DNA of 64,000 bases. Origin: Ovis canadensis. Lineage: Eukaryota > Chordata > Mammalia > Artiodactyla > Bovidae. The position numbers and the translations under genes were made by a program. Positions 26,070 to 36,800 of this stretch are shown here, piece after piece. Below the pieces are notes generated by a model, which saw only the letters and a program-made list of their open reading frames with translations, searched no databases and had not been told where the DNA came from. How positions within the stretch are numbered: position 1 is the first letter of the stretch; the number at the start of each line of letters is the position of its first letter. The DNA lies in contig NC_091247.1 of the NCBI RefSeq assembly GCF_042477335.2, forward strand, positions 231,645,001 through 231,709,000, written 5' to 3'.

Positions 26070-26281
26070 GCAGCCCTGATGGCTCAGCAGTAAAGAATCT
26101 GCCTGCCAGTAGAGATGTGGGTTGGATTCCTGGATCAGGAATATCCCCTGAAGAAGGAAATGGAAACCCATTCCAGTATTCTTGCCTGGGAAATCCCAGG
26201 GATAGAGGAGCCTGGGGAGCTACAGTTCATGGAGTTTGGCAAAGAGTCGGACATAACTTAGTGACTAAACAACAATAATAG
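26066..26281 (+). mobile_element. Bov-tA SINE
   Basis: Forward, nearly complete: GCAGCCCTGATGGCTCAGC, box-B region GGTTGGATTCCTGGATCAGG, end TTAGTGACTAAACAACAATA. Confidence 0.85.
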
Positions 26282-26456
26282 GAAATTAGTATGTAACCTG
26301 TGGGGTATAGAGAGCAGAGATAAAGCACAGCGCCTGCTCAAGAGGAGACTCCTACTATAAGGCCAACCCTCTACCAAGCTTAGACATCAAAGGGTTAAAC
26401 CCCCTGAGTAGGGGTGAATCCTGTCCTTTGAGGATTGAGAAGAAAATTAACAGTTG

Positions 26457-26645
26457 CAGGGCCTTTCCTGGTGGTCCAGTGGCTAAGATTCCATGCTCTC
26501 AAAGCAGGGGCCCCTGGTTCGCTCCCTGGTCAGGGAACTAGATCCCCCATGCTACAGCTAACAGCCCACATGCTGCAATGAAGACCAGGAATACTGTGAG
26601 CCTCAGCTGGTAAGATTTATTATTATTCAAATAAAAGCTTTTCTT
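26457..26645 (+). mobile_element. CHR-2 type SINE
   Basis: GGGCCTTTCCTGGTGGTCCA, GTTCGCTCCCTGGTCAGGGA, ending in a TTATTATTCAAATAAAAG tail. Confidence 0.8.
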
Positions 26646-26649
26646 TTTA

Positions 26650-27820
26650 AAGACAATCGACAACTTCAAATTCGGGGTAAAATCTGTGTGTTTGAGAAAC
26701 AGAGACAGACGGGAAAAAGAGGTGCTGAAAATTCAGAACAAGAAGCTGGCCCTCACCTGGGTTGCCGTTCAAAGCCTTATGGTCGAGGCCGTCTAAGAAA
26801 CCTCAGTGGTCATTGAATGCCAACCTGAAGTCAGGCTGGGAATTCTATAGGTGCCTGGTAGAAGCAAACACAAGTTCTTTCTGCACATAGGCTATTTCTA
26901 GGCCTCAGAGTTTTCCATAAATACAATGCCAAGGCTAGCAAATACCTCTAAGTTTAAAAAAAGGTAATTGAACAGAAGGATAATGAGAAATCATGTCAGC
27001 TAGCCAGCAGTAAGCACAGACAGCATGTTTCAGATAATGAAGTTCTCAAACATTTATAAAATGCCTGTGTTCAGTATAATTAAAGTAATAAAAGGCCAGT
27101 TTGGACATATGCGCAGAAACTAAAAAATTATAATGGATAATCAAACAATTTGAAAAGAACTTCCAAATAGAAGTTCTAAAACAAAAGTTTTAATTTAGTC
27201 AAAATTTTACTTGAATTTTAATTTTAACTAAATTTAAAATTCAGCATCCTTCACATACTAGCACAGACACTGGCGGCACATCTGGAGGCTGTATTTCTGG
27301 ATCAGACTGTGCCAGTCTGAGCAGAGATGGCAAGAGTGAGAATCCTCGCTGAGTTTTCTTAGATGGCCAGTGGAGCTGCGGGTTACCCATCTTGCTTTCT
27401 TGGCTGAAACTAGACATTGAGATTTCAGAGACTTCAGTTCAGTCGCTCAGTCATGTCTGACTCCACTCTGACTCACTGTTGTAATTTCCTCATTGGTAGA
27501 AATCTATTAGCTGAAAGGCATAACTGTTTGTGACAATGCTCTCTTAAACCAGAAGGATGCTTTTACTGTCCTTTCCTTTCAGGCGTAACAGTATTGAAAA
27601 CCCCATTGCACTGGACCCTTTATATGTACAGAGATGAGAATATATCACTTATTTTTAACACTAGATTATGCCTGTTTGCTGATGGAAATGATCCTGAAGA
27701 GAAGTTGGCTATTCCATAAAGGGGGTTAATTTCTAGCAAGGAACTTGGGTTGGCAGTAAGAAAAGTAGGAGCATCAAGGGACTGGAGATCTGTGATGGTG
27801 TTATAATATGCTGCCAACCT
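26650..27820. other. AT-rich intergenic stretch, no gene seen
   Basis: Apart from a ~30-bp BovB-end scrap near 27434-27462 (CAGTTCAGTCGCTCAGTCAT), nothing coding or clearly repetitive is visible. Confidence 0.4.
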
Positions 27821-27821
27821 C

Positions 27822-27848
27822 CCCCCCCCCCCCCCCCCCCGCCCCGAC
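27822..27848 (+). repeat. Poly(C) tract
   Basis: About 20 consecutive C followed by GCCCCG. Likely length-variable and prone to assembly or polymerase error. Confidence 0.9.
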
Positions 27849-27849
27849 T

Positions 27850-28330
27850 CCAGTTCTTTGACATTCCTACCATTGAGAAGCCAGGTCTATGACTGCTCTC
27901 TTGAATCTGGATGGGACTGTGACTGCTTTGACCAGTGGGGAGCCATATGACTTCCAAAGCTAATTCAGAAGAGGTCATGCAAGCTGTCTCCAGCCCTCCA
28001 AGGGCAGTCACTCTGGGAGAAGCTTGCCATTATATCAGAAGCCCAACTACCCTGAGACTTCCATGAAGAGAGGCCAGGTGTGGGTGCTGATTGATAGCCT
28101 CAGGTGAGCCCCCAGTCAACAGTATCAACTGTAATCTTGAGAGTGAACCATCTTTGGAATCCAGCTCCGTTTACCTCCAGCTGTAACCAAACTGCTTGAG
28201 AAACCCCAGGCAAGAGCTTCCCACTGGAGTCCTTCCTGAGTTGACAACCCCAGACTGTAAGCAGAATAAAGTGGTTGTTTCAGTCCTCTAAATTGGATGG
28301 TAACTTGCTACACAGCAATAGTGCCTGGAG
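27850..28330 (+). mobile_element. MLT1 (ERVL-MaLR) LTR fossil
   Basis: Old solo-LTR-like repeat with MLT1 hallmarks near its end (AATAAAGTGGTTGTTTCAGT; CTACACAGCAATAG). Broken and of mammal-wide age; no internal viral part is seen. Confidence 0.65.
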
Positions 28331-28339
28331 TAAGTTTCT

Positions 28340-28452
28340 CCGCCACTTTGGCCATGTTGTGAGATCTCCGTTCCCTGATCAGGGATGGAGCCCTGGCCCC
28401 GATAGTAAGAGCATGGAGCCCTGCCCCTGGACCACCAGGGGATTCCCTGGAG
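28340..28452 (-). mobile_element. CHR-type SINE fragment
   Basis: Minus-sense: GATCTCCGTTCCCTGATCAG to GGACCACCAGGGGATTCCCT. Confidence 0.75.
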
Positions 28453-28454
28453 CA

Positions 28455-29150
28455 GGGTTACGGGGTCAAAGAATTGTGTCATGGCGATACCATAAGAAAG
28501 TGAGAAAGATAGGCAACGGCCAGAGAATTAGGGGCTCAAAATCAAGATTCAAGAGGTGAAATGGCTGGTTATGAGAGTACTCCCAACAAAGTACAGCTCT
28601 TAAGCTTTTCATTTTTCAGTTTTGCTACTGGGGTTTTAATTTGTGTTTGTGATACCTATGCTATGTGAATGAAGCAAAAGGCAGAAGGTTCGACTTTATT
28701 TAGTTTCTAATCTATGAGAAAATTGTCAGAAAGTATCCCCTGGCTTTTTAGGGTTCATCTGTGATTAGGATTGCTGAGGCTGTGTTGCTGTTTCAACTTT
28801 CCCACATAAGTCCAGTCAATTTTGTGTTTTGTACTAGGTTTACCATTAGTAGACCCTACACCATTAGATTTGATCAGAAGTCGAGGGTGTTAGATGGGTC
28901 ATTTTTGTGGATGTCCAAGTTCGTCAGTTCAATGACAAGACTCAAGATCAAAAGGGAATCTGGGAACTTTAGGTCAAAGTTCTTTGAGAATTCTGAGAAG
29001 AGATCTGGAGTTTCCTGGGGAAAGCAGAGTAGTTAATGCATCCAGAGCCCTTGAACGTCAGAAATGGGGGATGTTCTTAGTGCTCCTAAAGTTGAAAAGA
29101 CAGCGTGATGACAAGGATTTAGTGCCCCAGATGTGGTAGAGTCCACGAGC
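28455..29150. other. Intergenic, no gene or clear repeat
   Basis: Mixed-composition unique-looking DNA. No splice-consistent reading frame, RNA gene or known repeat seen. Confidence 0.4.
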
Positions 29151-29151
29151 C

Positions 29152-29275
29152 TCATTCATTCATTCACATATTTGCTGAGCACTTACTGTGTGCCAGGCAC
29201 TGTGCTTGAAGCTGAGAGGTTCAAAGAGAGGTAAAATAGTGTCTCTGCTCTCCTGTGGCTCTCAGCCATTGGGGA
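29152..29275 (+). repeat. L2 LINE 3' end fragment
   Basis: CATTCATTCATTCACATATT then GAGCACTTACTGTGTGCCAG, the L2-type 3' core in forward sense. Confidence 0.65.
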
Positions 29276-29934
29276 GGGAAAACGTATAAATGCCTTTCTT
29301 AGAAAAACACTGTAATTGGGATAAATTATAAATTGGGGTTGGGCCACAAATGAGGGCACCATCTGTCTCTTCTCTCTGGGCTGGAATGATTGCCGCCCAA
29401 AGGACAATCTCACCTTTCCCACCTTGCGTGAGCTCCTTTGCCCTGCGGTTTGCAGGCATCAGTCACTCAAGTGGCTAGTCCTTTCCTCAGAAATAATTTT
29501 CCACAGAAAAAATTTAGACAAAGAATGTCAGGATACATAATTTCCATCAAGGCAAAGAAAAGAACGATTTCATTGCAACCTTGTTGAAACTCCAGCCTCT
29601 TTCTATAGCCCAATCTTCTCCATAAAGTCTCCCTAACCTGGTCCTCCAACCTGTCTTTAATAACCATACTCACGACTCCGACCTGTCCTTCCCCCATTGC
29701 AGCACCAGCTGATCCTCACCCCTTGAGCTGAGTGTCAACCATTTCTCTCCACACACAGCTCCACAAAAGCCAGAACATGCTGGTTACCTAGTTGGTGCTC
29801 AAGAAAGTTTTCCTAATTGAATGAAGAGAGCCTCAGGGTTATAACTTCACCTGATGTCCATCAATACCTGGTATCCAGCCTGCGCAATCTGTACTGTGTA
29901 CTGAAATTCCGTGTGGGCCCCAGTCAACATCCTC

Positions 29935-30195
29935 TGTGTGGTAAACTCTGTCCAGACGGGATCAGCGCCCCTTGGGCAGATGCCTCTGTCCAGCACCGCT
30001 CAGCACCCTCTGGGGGAACAGCTCCTCCAGCTCTGATCAGCACTCGGCGGGGAAACAGCTCCTGCAGCCCCAGTCCGCACGTTTTAGGGAGACATCTCTG
30101 TGGGCCAGTCAGCACCCCTTGTGGGACAGCTCCGACCAGCCCTGGTCAGCACCCAGACGTGGACAGCTCCTCCGGCCCTGTTCGCGCACAGCCCA
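29935..30195 (+). repeat. ~37-bp degenerate tandem array upstream of MAPK8IP2
   Basis: The word CAGCACC (or a one-base variant) recurs at 29963, 30001, 30038, 30075, 30110, 30147 and 30184, that is every 35-38 bp, each followed by a GGACAGCTCC-like word. Units differ enough to be old. The array ends about 590 bp before the MAPK8IP2 start codon and abuts its CpG island. Confidence 0.85.
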
Positions 30196-30479
30196 CACTG
30201 TCAGTCTGAACCACTCGGATCCGGGCTTGGGAACCCCAGGCTTCTGCTCTGATTCCCTGGAAGTCAGCGCAGCTCCCGGGGCCGCACCCACCCCTCCATG
30301 AGGCCCCGTCCCCCCCACCCCCACACCAGCTAACCAGGGGTCTGCAAATCGACTTTCCCATCGCCAGTTCCTCGCTGAAGCTCTCACCACGCGAACTGAT
30401 GCCCCATCCCCACCAATCTGCTTCCCACCTGCCCCCACCCCAAAGAACCAAGCCACACACGCGCCTCTCCAACCCGAGC

Positions 30480-30880
30480 CTCAGTCAAACCATCTCGCCT
30501 CCTCCAACCAGCTTCCCCGCCGTCCCCTCCGCCCTCCCCCGGCCCGCCCTCCTCCCCTCCCCCGGCCCGCCCTGCTCCCGGTCCCCCCGCCCCCGGCTCG
30601 CGCTGCCGCGGTGTCCTGGCGTCGAGGTGTGCTGGCGGCGGGGTGTCGCAGGGCGTGTCACGAGGTGACCGGGGGCGGGCTGAGGACGGGCGGGCGGGAG
30701 CGACGGAGGGCGCGCGGGGCTGGCGCTCCGGGCACCCCTCCCCCGCCGCGGTCGGCAGGCCTTTCCCCGGAGAAGATGGCGGATCGGGCGGAGATGTTTT
30801 CTCTTTCCACCTTCCACTCGCTGTCGCCGCCAGGCTGCAGGTACGCACTCGGGCGCCCGGGCCCTTCCCTGCCCACCGCT
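30480..30880 (+). promoter_or_regulatory. MAPK8IP2: MAPK8IP2 CpG-island promoter and 5' UTR
   Basis: Very CpG-dense DNA rich in CCCGCC/CCGCCC boxes and without a TATA box, running into the first coding exon. AAGATGGCGG around the start codon also fits a YY1 site. Confidence 0.7.
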
Positions 30881-33800
30881 CCCCCTCTGACCCCGCCCCA
30901 GACTCCGCCGGCCCGACCCTGCCACCCCACCCCCAACGCCTTTGGGGGCCGGAGCCCCAGACCCTCTCTGGTCCCGAGGCCCACTTGCTCCCCATCCCCC
31001 ACTCCTGGTTCCAGGCCTCTCCACTTTGTCCTCCCCTTACGACCCTCCTCCAGCCCCAGTGACCATCCCCCACCCCAGATTCCTGCCGGGACCCGGTGCT
31101 GCACCCAACCTGAGCCTCTCCTCCAAAGGCGGAGGTCATGGGCCGAGCCTGAGGGGCAGCCTGCCTGCGGGGTGCTGAGCACACACTCTGCCTGGCAGTG
31201 TCCTTTTTGGCCTTGCTGGGCCTCTGGTGGAGGCCTGGCCTGGTCTGCAGGGCTCAGGGAAGAGAATTGCAATCAAGCCTGGAGCCTGGGGGAAGGGACT
31301 AGGGTGGGGAAAGGGCTGAACCTTGGGATGTAGGCCGGTCTTGGGCAGGAATAGCGGATAGAGGGGCTGAATTCTGCTCCGGAGCAGGCTCGACCCCTCC
31401 CCCTCCCCCTCCCCCAGCTGCTGCAGCTTCAGTCCCCCTCCCCCTTCTCGGCTCAGCCTGACTCCCCTGAGGCTGAGGCTGTGACCCAGAGGGGCCTGGA
31501 GCTGAGCGCAGTGGGAGGAGAGGCTGCTGGCTCTGATGAGGGGACTGGGAGGAGGGCTGGGGGCAAGTGCTTCCTCAGGGCAGGCGGTGGCTCCAGTTGT
31601 GGGGGAAATGCCCTGGAGAGCAGGGCTTAAGCTTCAGGATAATGGCAGGATGCCTGTGTGGGAGTTGGGGGCTCTGGAGATCGTGGGGTCGAGGAGCTGG
31701 GGTGGGGGGCTCCCTTGGCCCCTCCTTAGGACCAGCTCTCAGACAGGGAGTCCAGGACTGATGGCTCTCTCAGGAGCCCTGTCCTTGCTCTCCTCTCCAG
31801 GCCTCCTCAGGACATAAGCCTGGAGGAATTTGACGATGAAGATCTGTCTGAGATCACTGATGACTGCGGTCTGGGCCTCAGCTATGACTCGGACCACTGC
31901 GAGAAGGTGGGGAGAGGGCTGGGGCAGAGAACTCTCTCACAGGAGAGCCTCACTTAGCTTTTGCTCAGCGGTCTCTGGGGAGGGTCTAAGCTCAGCCTTG
32001 AGAGGATCCTCTCGGTGCCCCCTCTCCCTTGGCCTCTTGACTTGTGGGCCCCTCGATACCTGACCCCTCTCTTCCTAAGAGCGGCCCACTGAGGACCTTC
32101 CCCAGCGTCCCTGCCTGGCTTCCTCCATGGGCTGGACTTGGGGAGGGAAGAAGTGCCTCTGCTTTGGGCCCTCTGGCCTCAGATCTACCCCCTTCCAGCT
32201 GCCATCTCATCTCCTTCTCAGTCCTGTCCCCACCTCTCTAGCCTCTCTTAGCCTCCTGTCTCCTCCCCTGAAGTTCCCCTTCCCCCATCTCCTCCTCCTC
32301 CCTGGCTCTTCACGTTTTTGTTTTCATTCAAGAACATTTCTGAGCAACTCCCGTGTGGCAAGTGCTAGAGGCTTGCAGGTGCCTGGGAAGACAGCAGGAC
32401 AGGTGTGGCTCTTGCCCTTGGGAGCTTATAACCTAGTAGGGGAGGAAGACAGGTGAGAGACAATGGGTGCCTGAGCCTCAGCATCTGGGTTCCAATGAGG
32501 GGACACATGGCCCACCCGAGACTGAGGCCATTAGGGAGATTTTCTAGTGGAAACGCAGGGCCATGCCCTTAGGGAAGACTAGCAGGAGCTGGCAGATGAG
32601 GGCAGTGTACCGGAGGGGATGGAGCAGAGGAATTGCTGGCGGGGGATTAGTGGATCGCAGGCCCTGAGGTTGGTGCAAGTCTGGTGAAACCTGGTGCTGG
32701 GCCTCTTTGCTTCACGCGTTCATTTGATCTTTACTGAGCTTTTATGTGGGCCAGGGCCTGTTCTCGGTGGGGGTCGGGGTACCGCAGTGTACAATATGGA
32801 CATGGCCCTGTCCTGGTGGGGCTTGCAGCTTGCTGGGGAGACAGATGCAAACTCTACGGTTAATTATGAGTTGTGTTAAAATGCTGTGAAGGAAAAAGTA
32901 CTGGTGTTAAATGTGATGGGATTTGAGGGTGGGATGAGGTTGGCAGGTGGGTTGGGGCCTCTTTGAGAATCTGTCACTGAGACTTAGGAGTTTGGGCTCT
33001 TATTTACCAAGATCCTTATGTATCTTAAGCTGATTTTAAAAAAAGCAAAAATCAAAAACTGCTCTGTTGATGGAGAGCAGAGTGGTCTGGAGGGAGGTTT
33101 CCCCCCTTGACTTGTGGCTTCCTGCTTTCACCTTTTCTGGCACCTGGGACCCCAGGCCGCTGTCCTGCTGCAGTCCAGCTCTGCCCTGTCCTTCTTCCTG
33201 CAGGACAGCCTTGCCCTGGGGCGTTCGGAGCAGCCGCACCCCATCTGCTCCTTCCAGGATGACTTCCAGGAGTTCGAGATGATTGATGACAATGAAGAGG
33301 AGGAGGAAGAAGAGGAGGAGGAGGACGAGGAGGAGGAGGACGAGGAGGAAGGAGAGGGGGAGGGCAAGGAGGGAGGAGGCCCTGGCTCAGAGACCCCTGC
33401 CCCGGAGCCCCTGATCCCCTCCCCTTCCCTAGAGGAGCCTCACAAGCATCGACCTACCACCCTCCACCTGACAACGCTTGGAGCCCAGGTGAGCTCCCAG
33501 GCCCAGAGCTCCCCCTGGTTCCCGGCATGGGGGGCTCTGGTGCCCACGGCCACCTGCCCCCTCCTGCCCGCGAGGACAGGGGCGCTCAGCGCCGCTCTCC
33601 CCTGCCCCTCCCCCACCGCAGGACTCGCTGAACAACAATGGAGGGTTTGCTCCAGGGCCTCCGGCCTCCAGGCAGGAAACAGCGCTATGCCCAGCGGCGC
33701 AGGAGCCTCTCCGAGGTGAGCAGGGCAGCAGGGTAGCGGTGGGTGTTGGGGAGCGGCACAGGAGGCGGGGGAGGGCAGGGGGGGGCTGACCTGAGCCTCT

Positions 33801-36800
33801 GCCCCGCAGAGGCGCCCGTCCCCCTCGCGCCCACCGACACAGACCCCTGCGGGGCGCAGCCACCTGTGCGCCCAGGCTGCGACTCCGAAGGAAACCAGCC
33901 CGCAGGGCCCCTGGCACCTGGTGGGGCCTCCCCTTCCTCGGATCCGGGTATCGAGGCCGACCTGGGCAGCGGCTCCAGCGGAGGCCGCGGGGGCCGGCGC
34001 AGCAGCCAGGACCTGTCGTCCCCGGGCTCCGACTACGAGGACGTCGGGGGCGCGCGCCTAGGGCGCATGATCTCGTCTATCTCGGAGACCGAGCTGGAGC
34101 GGAGCAGTGACGACGGCAGCAGCAGCAGCGGCCGCTCCTCGCACCTCACCAACTCCATCGAGGAGGCCTCGTCGCCGGCCTCGGAGCCTGAGCCAGAGCC
34201 CGAGCCGCCCTGCGAGCCCCCGCGCCGCCCCGCCTTCCTGCCCGTGGGCCCCGAGGACACCAACAGCGAGTACGAGTCCGGGTCCGAGTCGGAGCCGGAC
34301 CTCAGCGAGGACGCCGACTCGCCCTGGCTGCTCAGCAACCTCGTGAGCCGGATGATCTCCGAGGGCTCCTCGCCCATCCGCTGCCCCGGCCAGTGCCTGT
34401 CCCCCTCGCCGCGCCCTGCGGGGGAGCCTGCCTCACCCGCTGGCGAGGCCGCGGCGGCGCCTGGCGGCGTGGAGCTGGTGGACATGGAGACGCTGTGTGG
34501 GCCGCCGCCGCCCGCGCCCCCCGCCCCTCGGCCCGGCCCTGCGCAGCCGGGGCCCTGCCTCTTCCTCAGCAACCCCACGCGCGACACCATCACCCCGCTG
34601 TGGGCCGCCCCAGGTCGCCCCGCCCGCCCAGGCCGTGCCTGCTCCGCAGCCTGCTCGGATGAGGACGACGATGAGGACGAAGAGGAGGAGGATGAAGCTG
34701 AGGCTAAGGCGGCGCCCCCCGGGGGCCGAGGAGCGGGCCCCGCGGCGCTGGACGCCTCGCTGGTGTACGACGCGGTCAAGTACACGCTGGTGGTGGACGA
34801 GCACACGCAGCTGGAGCTGGTGAGCCTGCGGCGCTGCGCCGGCCTGGGTGAGGACAGCGAGGACAGCGGTGGCGAGGCCAGCGAGGAGGAGGCAGGAGCC
34901 GTGCTGCTGGGTGGGGAGCAGGGCCCCGGGGACGCCTCCCCGGACAGCCCCGACCTCACCTTCTCCAAGAAGTTCCTCAACGTCTTTGTCAACAGCACCT
35001 CTCGGTCTTCCAGTGAGTGGGAAGGGGGAGGGGGTGGTTCCAGGGGAGCAGGCTGGCTCCTCGCCGGGGGCCGCAGATCAGCCCCCAAGAGCCAGGACAG
35101 CCTGAGGGTCTGCGGGTGGCCAGCGCTGGGCACTGCCCTCTTCCCCAGGGCCTGCGTGGGGGCTTTCCCGGGCTACCCCCGCGTGGGGAGTGGCGAGGGG
35201 AGGCTGCTCTGTCTCCAGCCCCAGGCAGGGCCAACCCACCCCAGGGGGCCGCGGGAAGGGGGCCCTGGCTGGCCTTCTAGCGCCTCCCTGAGCCTTCCTC
35301 TCTGTTTCTCTCTCTCAGGCACCGAGTCTTTCGGCCTTTTTTCGTGCCTGGTCAATGGGGAGGAGAGAGAGCAAACACACAGGGCTGTCTTCAGGTACAG
35401 GCACCCCCCTTGCTGGCGCTGACCCTCCACCCGAGTCTCAGACCCTCTGGGACCCTGGTGGGCACAGCCCAGCCCTCCTGCCCCTGCCCTAGTGATCTCC
35501 CACCTCTGACTCGCCCTCAGGTTCATTCCCCGCCATCCCGATGAGCTGGAGCTGGACGTGGATGACCCGGTGCTGGTGGAGGCTGAGGAGGACGACTTCT
35601 GGTTCCGTGGCTTCAACATGCGTACGGGCGAGCGCGGGGTCTTCCCTGCCTTCTACGCCCATGCGGTGCCAGGGCCTGCCAAGGACCTGCTGGGTGAGGC
35701 CCCTTCCCTAAGGGTCATTGTGTCACCCAGACCCTCTCTTGCTGGCCTAACCCAGGCCCCTTGTGACCCCTTAGGGAGCAAGCGGGGTCCCTGCTGGGTG
35801 GAGCGCTTTGACGTCCAGTTCCTGGGCTCCGTGGAGGTGCCTTGCCACCAGGGGAATGGCATCCTGTGTGCAGCCATGCAGAAGGTCAGTCTGGGGCTGG
35901 GGGTGGGGCGAGTGCTGCAGGCTGGCTCAGCCCTTGGAGGCCTCGAGCCTGGGACCCCCAGCGCTGATGGAGGGGCTGGCAGACAGGCCGAGGGCAGCGC
36001 CGTGGCTGTTCCCCGGCACCATCCCACTGACCTCCCCCTGCAGCCTGTCCTATTCGTGTCTGGAAGTCAAGACCAGCTCTCTCAGACCCTCCTCCGGGGG
36101 CTCACTGATAGTCCCTCAGTCGTGTCCGACTCTTTGCAGCCCCAGGCACTGTAGCCCGTCTGACTCCTCTGCCCATGGGATTCTCCAGGCAGGAACACGG
36201 GAGTGGTTGCCATTTCCTTCTCCAGGGCATCTGCCTGATCCAGGGATCGAACCCAGGTCTTCTGCATCGCAGGCGGATTCTTTACCACCTGAGCCACCGA
36301 GAATGCAATTTGCTCGCTCAGTATTCGCTCAGTGGCCGCTCAGGAGGGCCTGCCTGCCTGCCGGTCCTGAGACAGAGCCGGAGCAGCAGGGGGGCAGGGC
36401 AGCCCTGCCCCTACCCTCTCACGGGACGGGTGCTGAGGAGCCCGGGGCTGCAGTCCTGCAAAGGGCCGGGGAGAAGACGGGGCAGGCCACCCCGAGACCG
36501 CGGGGCGGCCAAGACCATGCTCATATCTTCCCGAATCAGGGCCACGGCTTTTCAGACCTAATTGAGAATGTTCCCCCAGGGGGGAAGCTGATGCTTGTAG
36601 GCCCCTGAGACCTTCTTCTCCTTGACTCTGCAGATTGCCACGGCCCGAAAACTGACCGTCCACCTGCGTCCTCCTGCCTCTTGTGACCTTGAGATCTCTC
36701 TCCGGGGTGTCAAGCTGAGTCTCAGCGGAGGCCCTGAGGTGGGGTGTGGGCCCTGAACCACTGAGGCGGCTGCAAAGGGCGGAGCAGGCGGATCAGAGCA

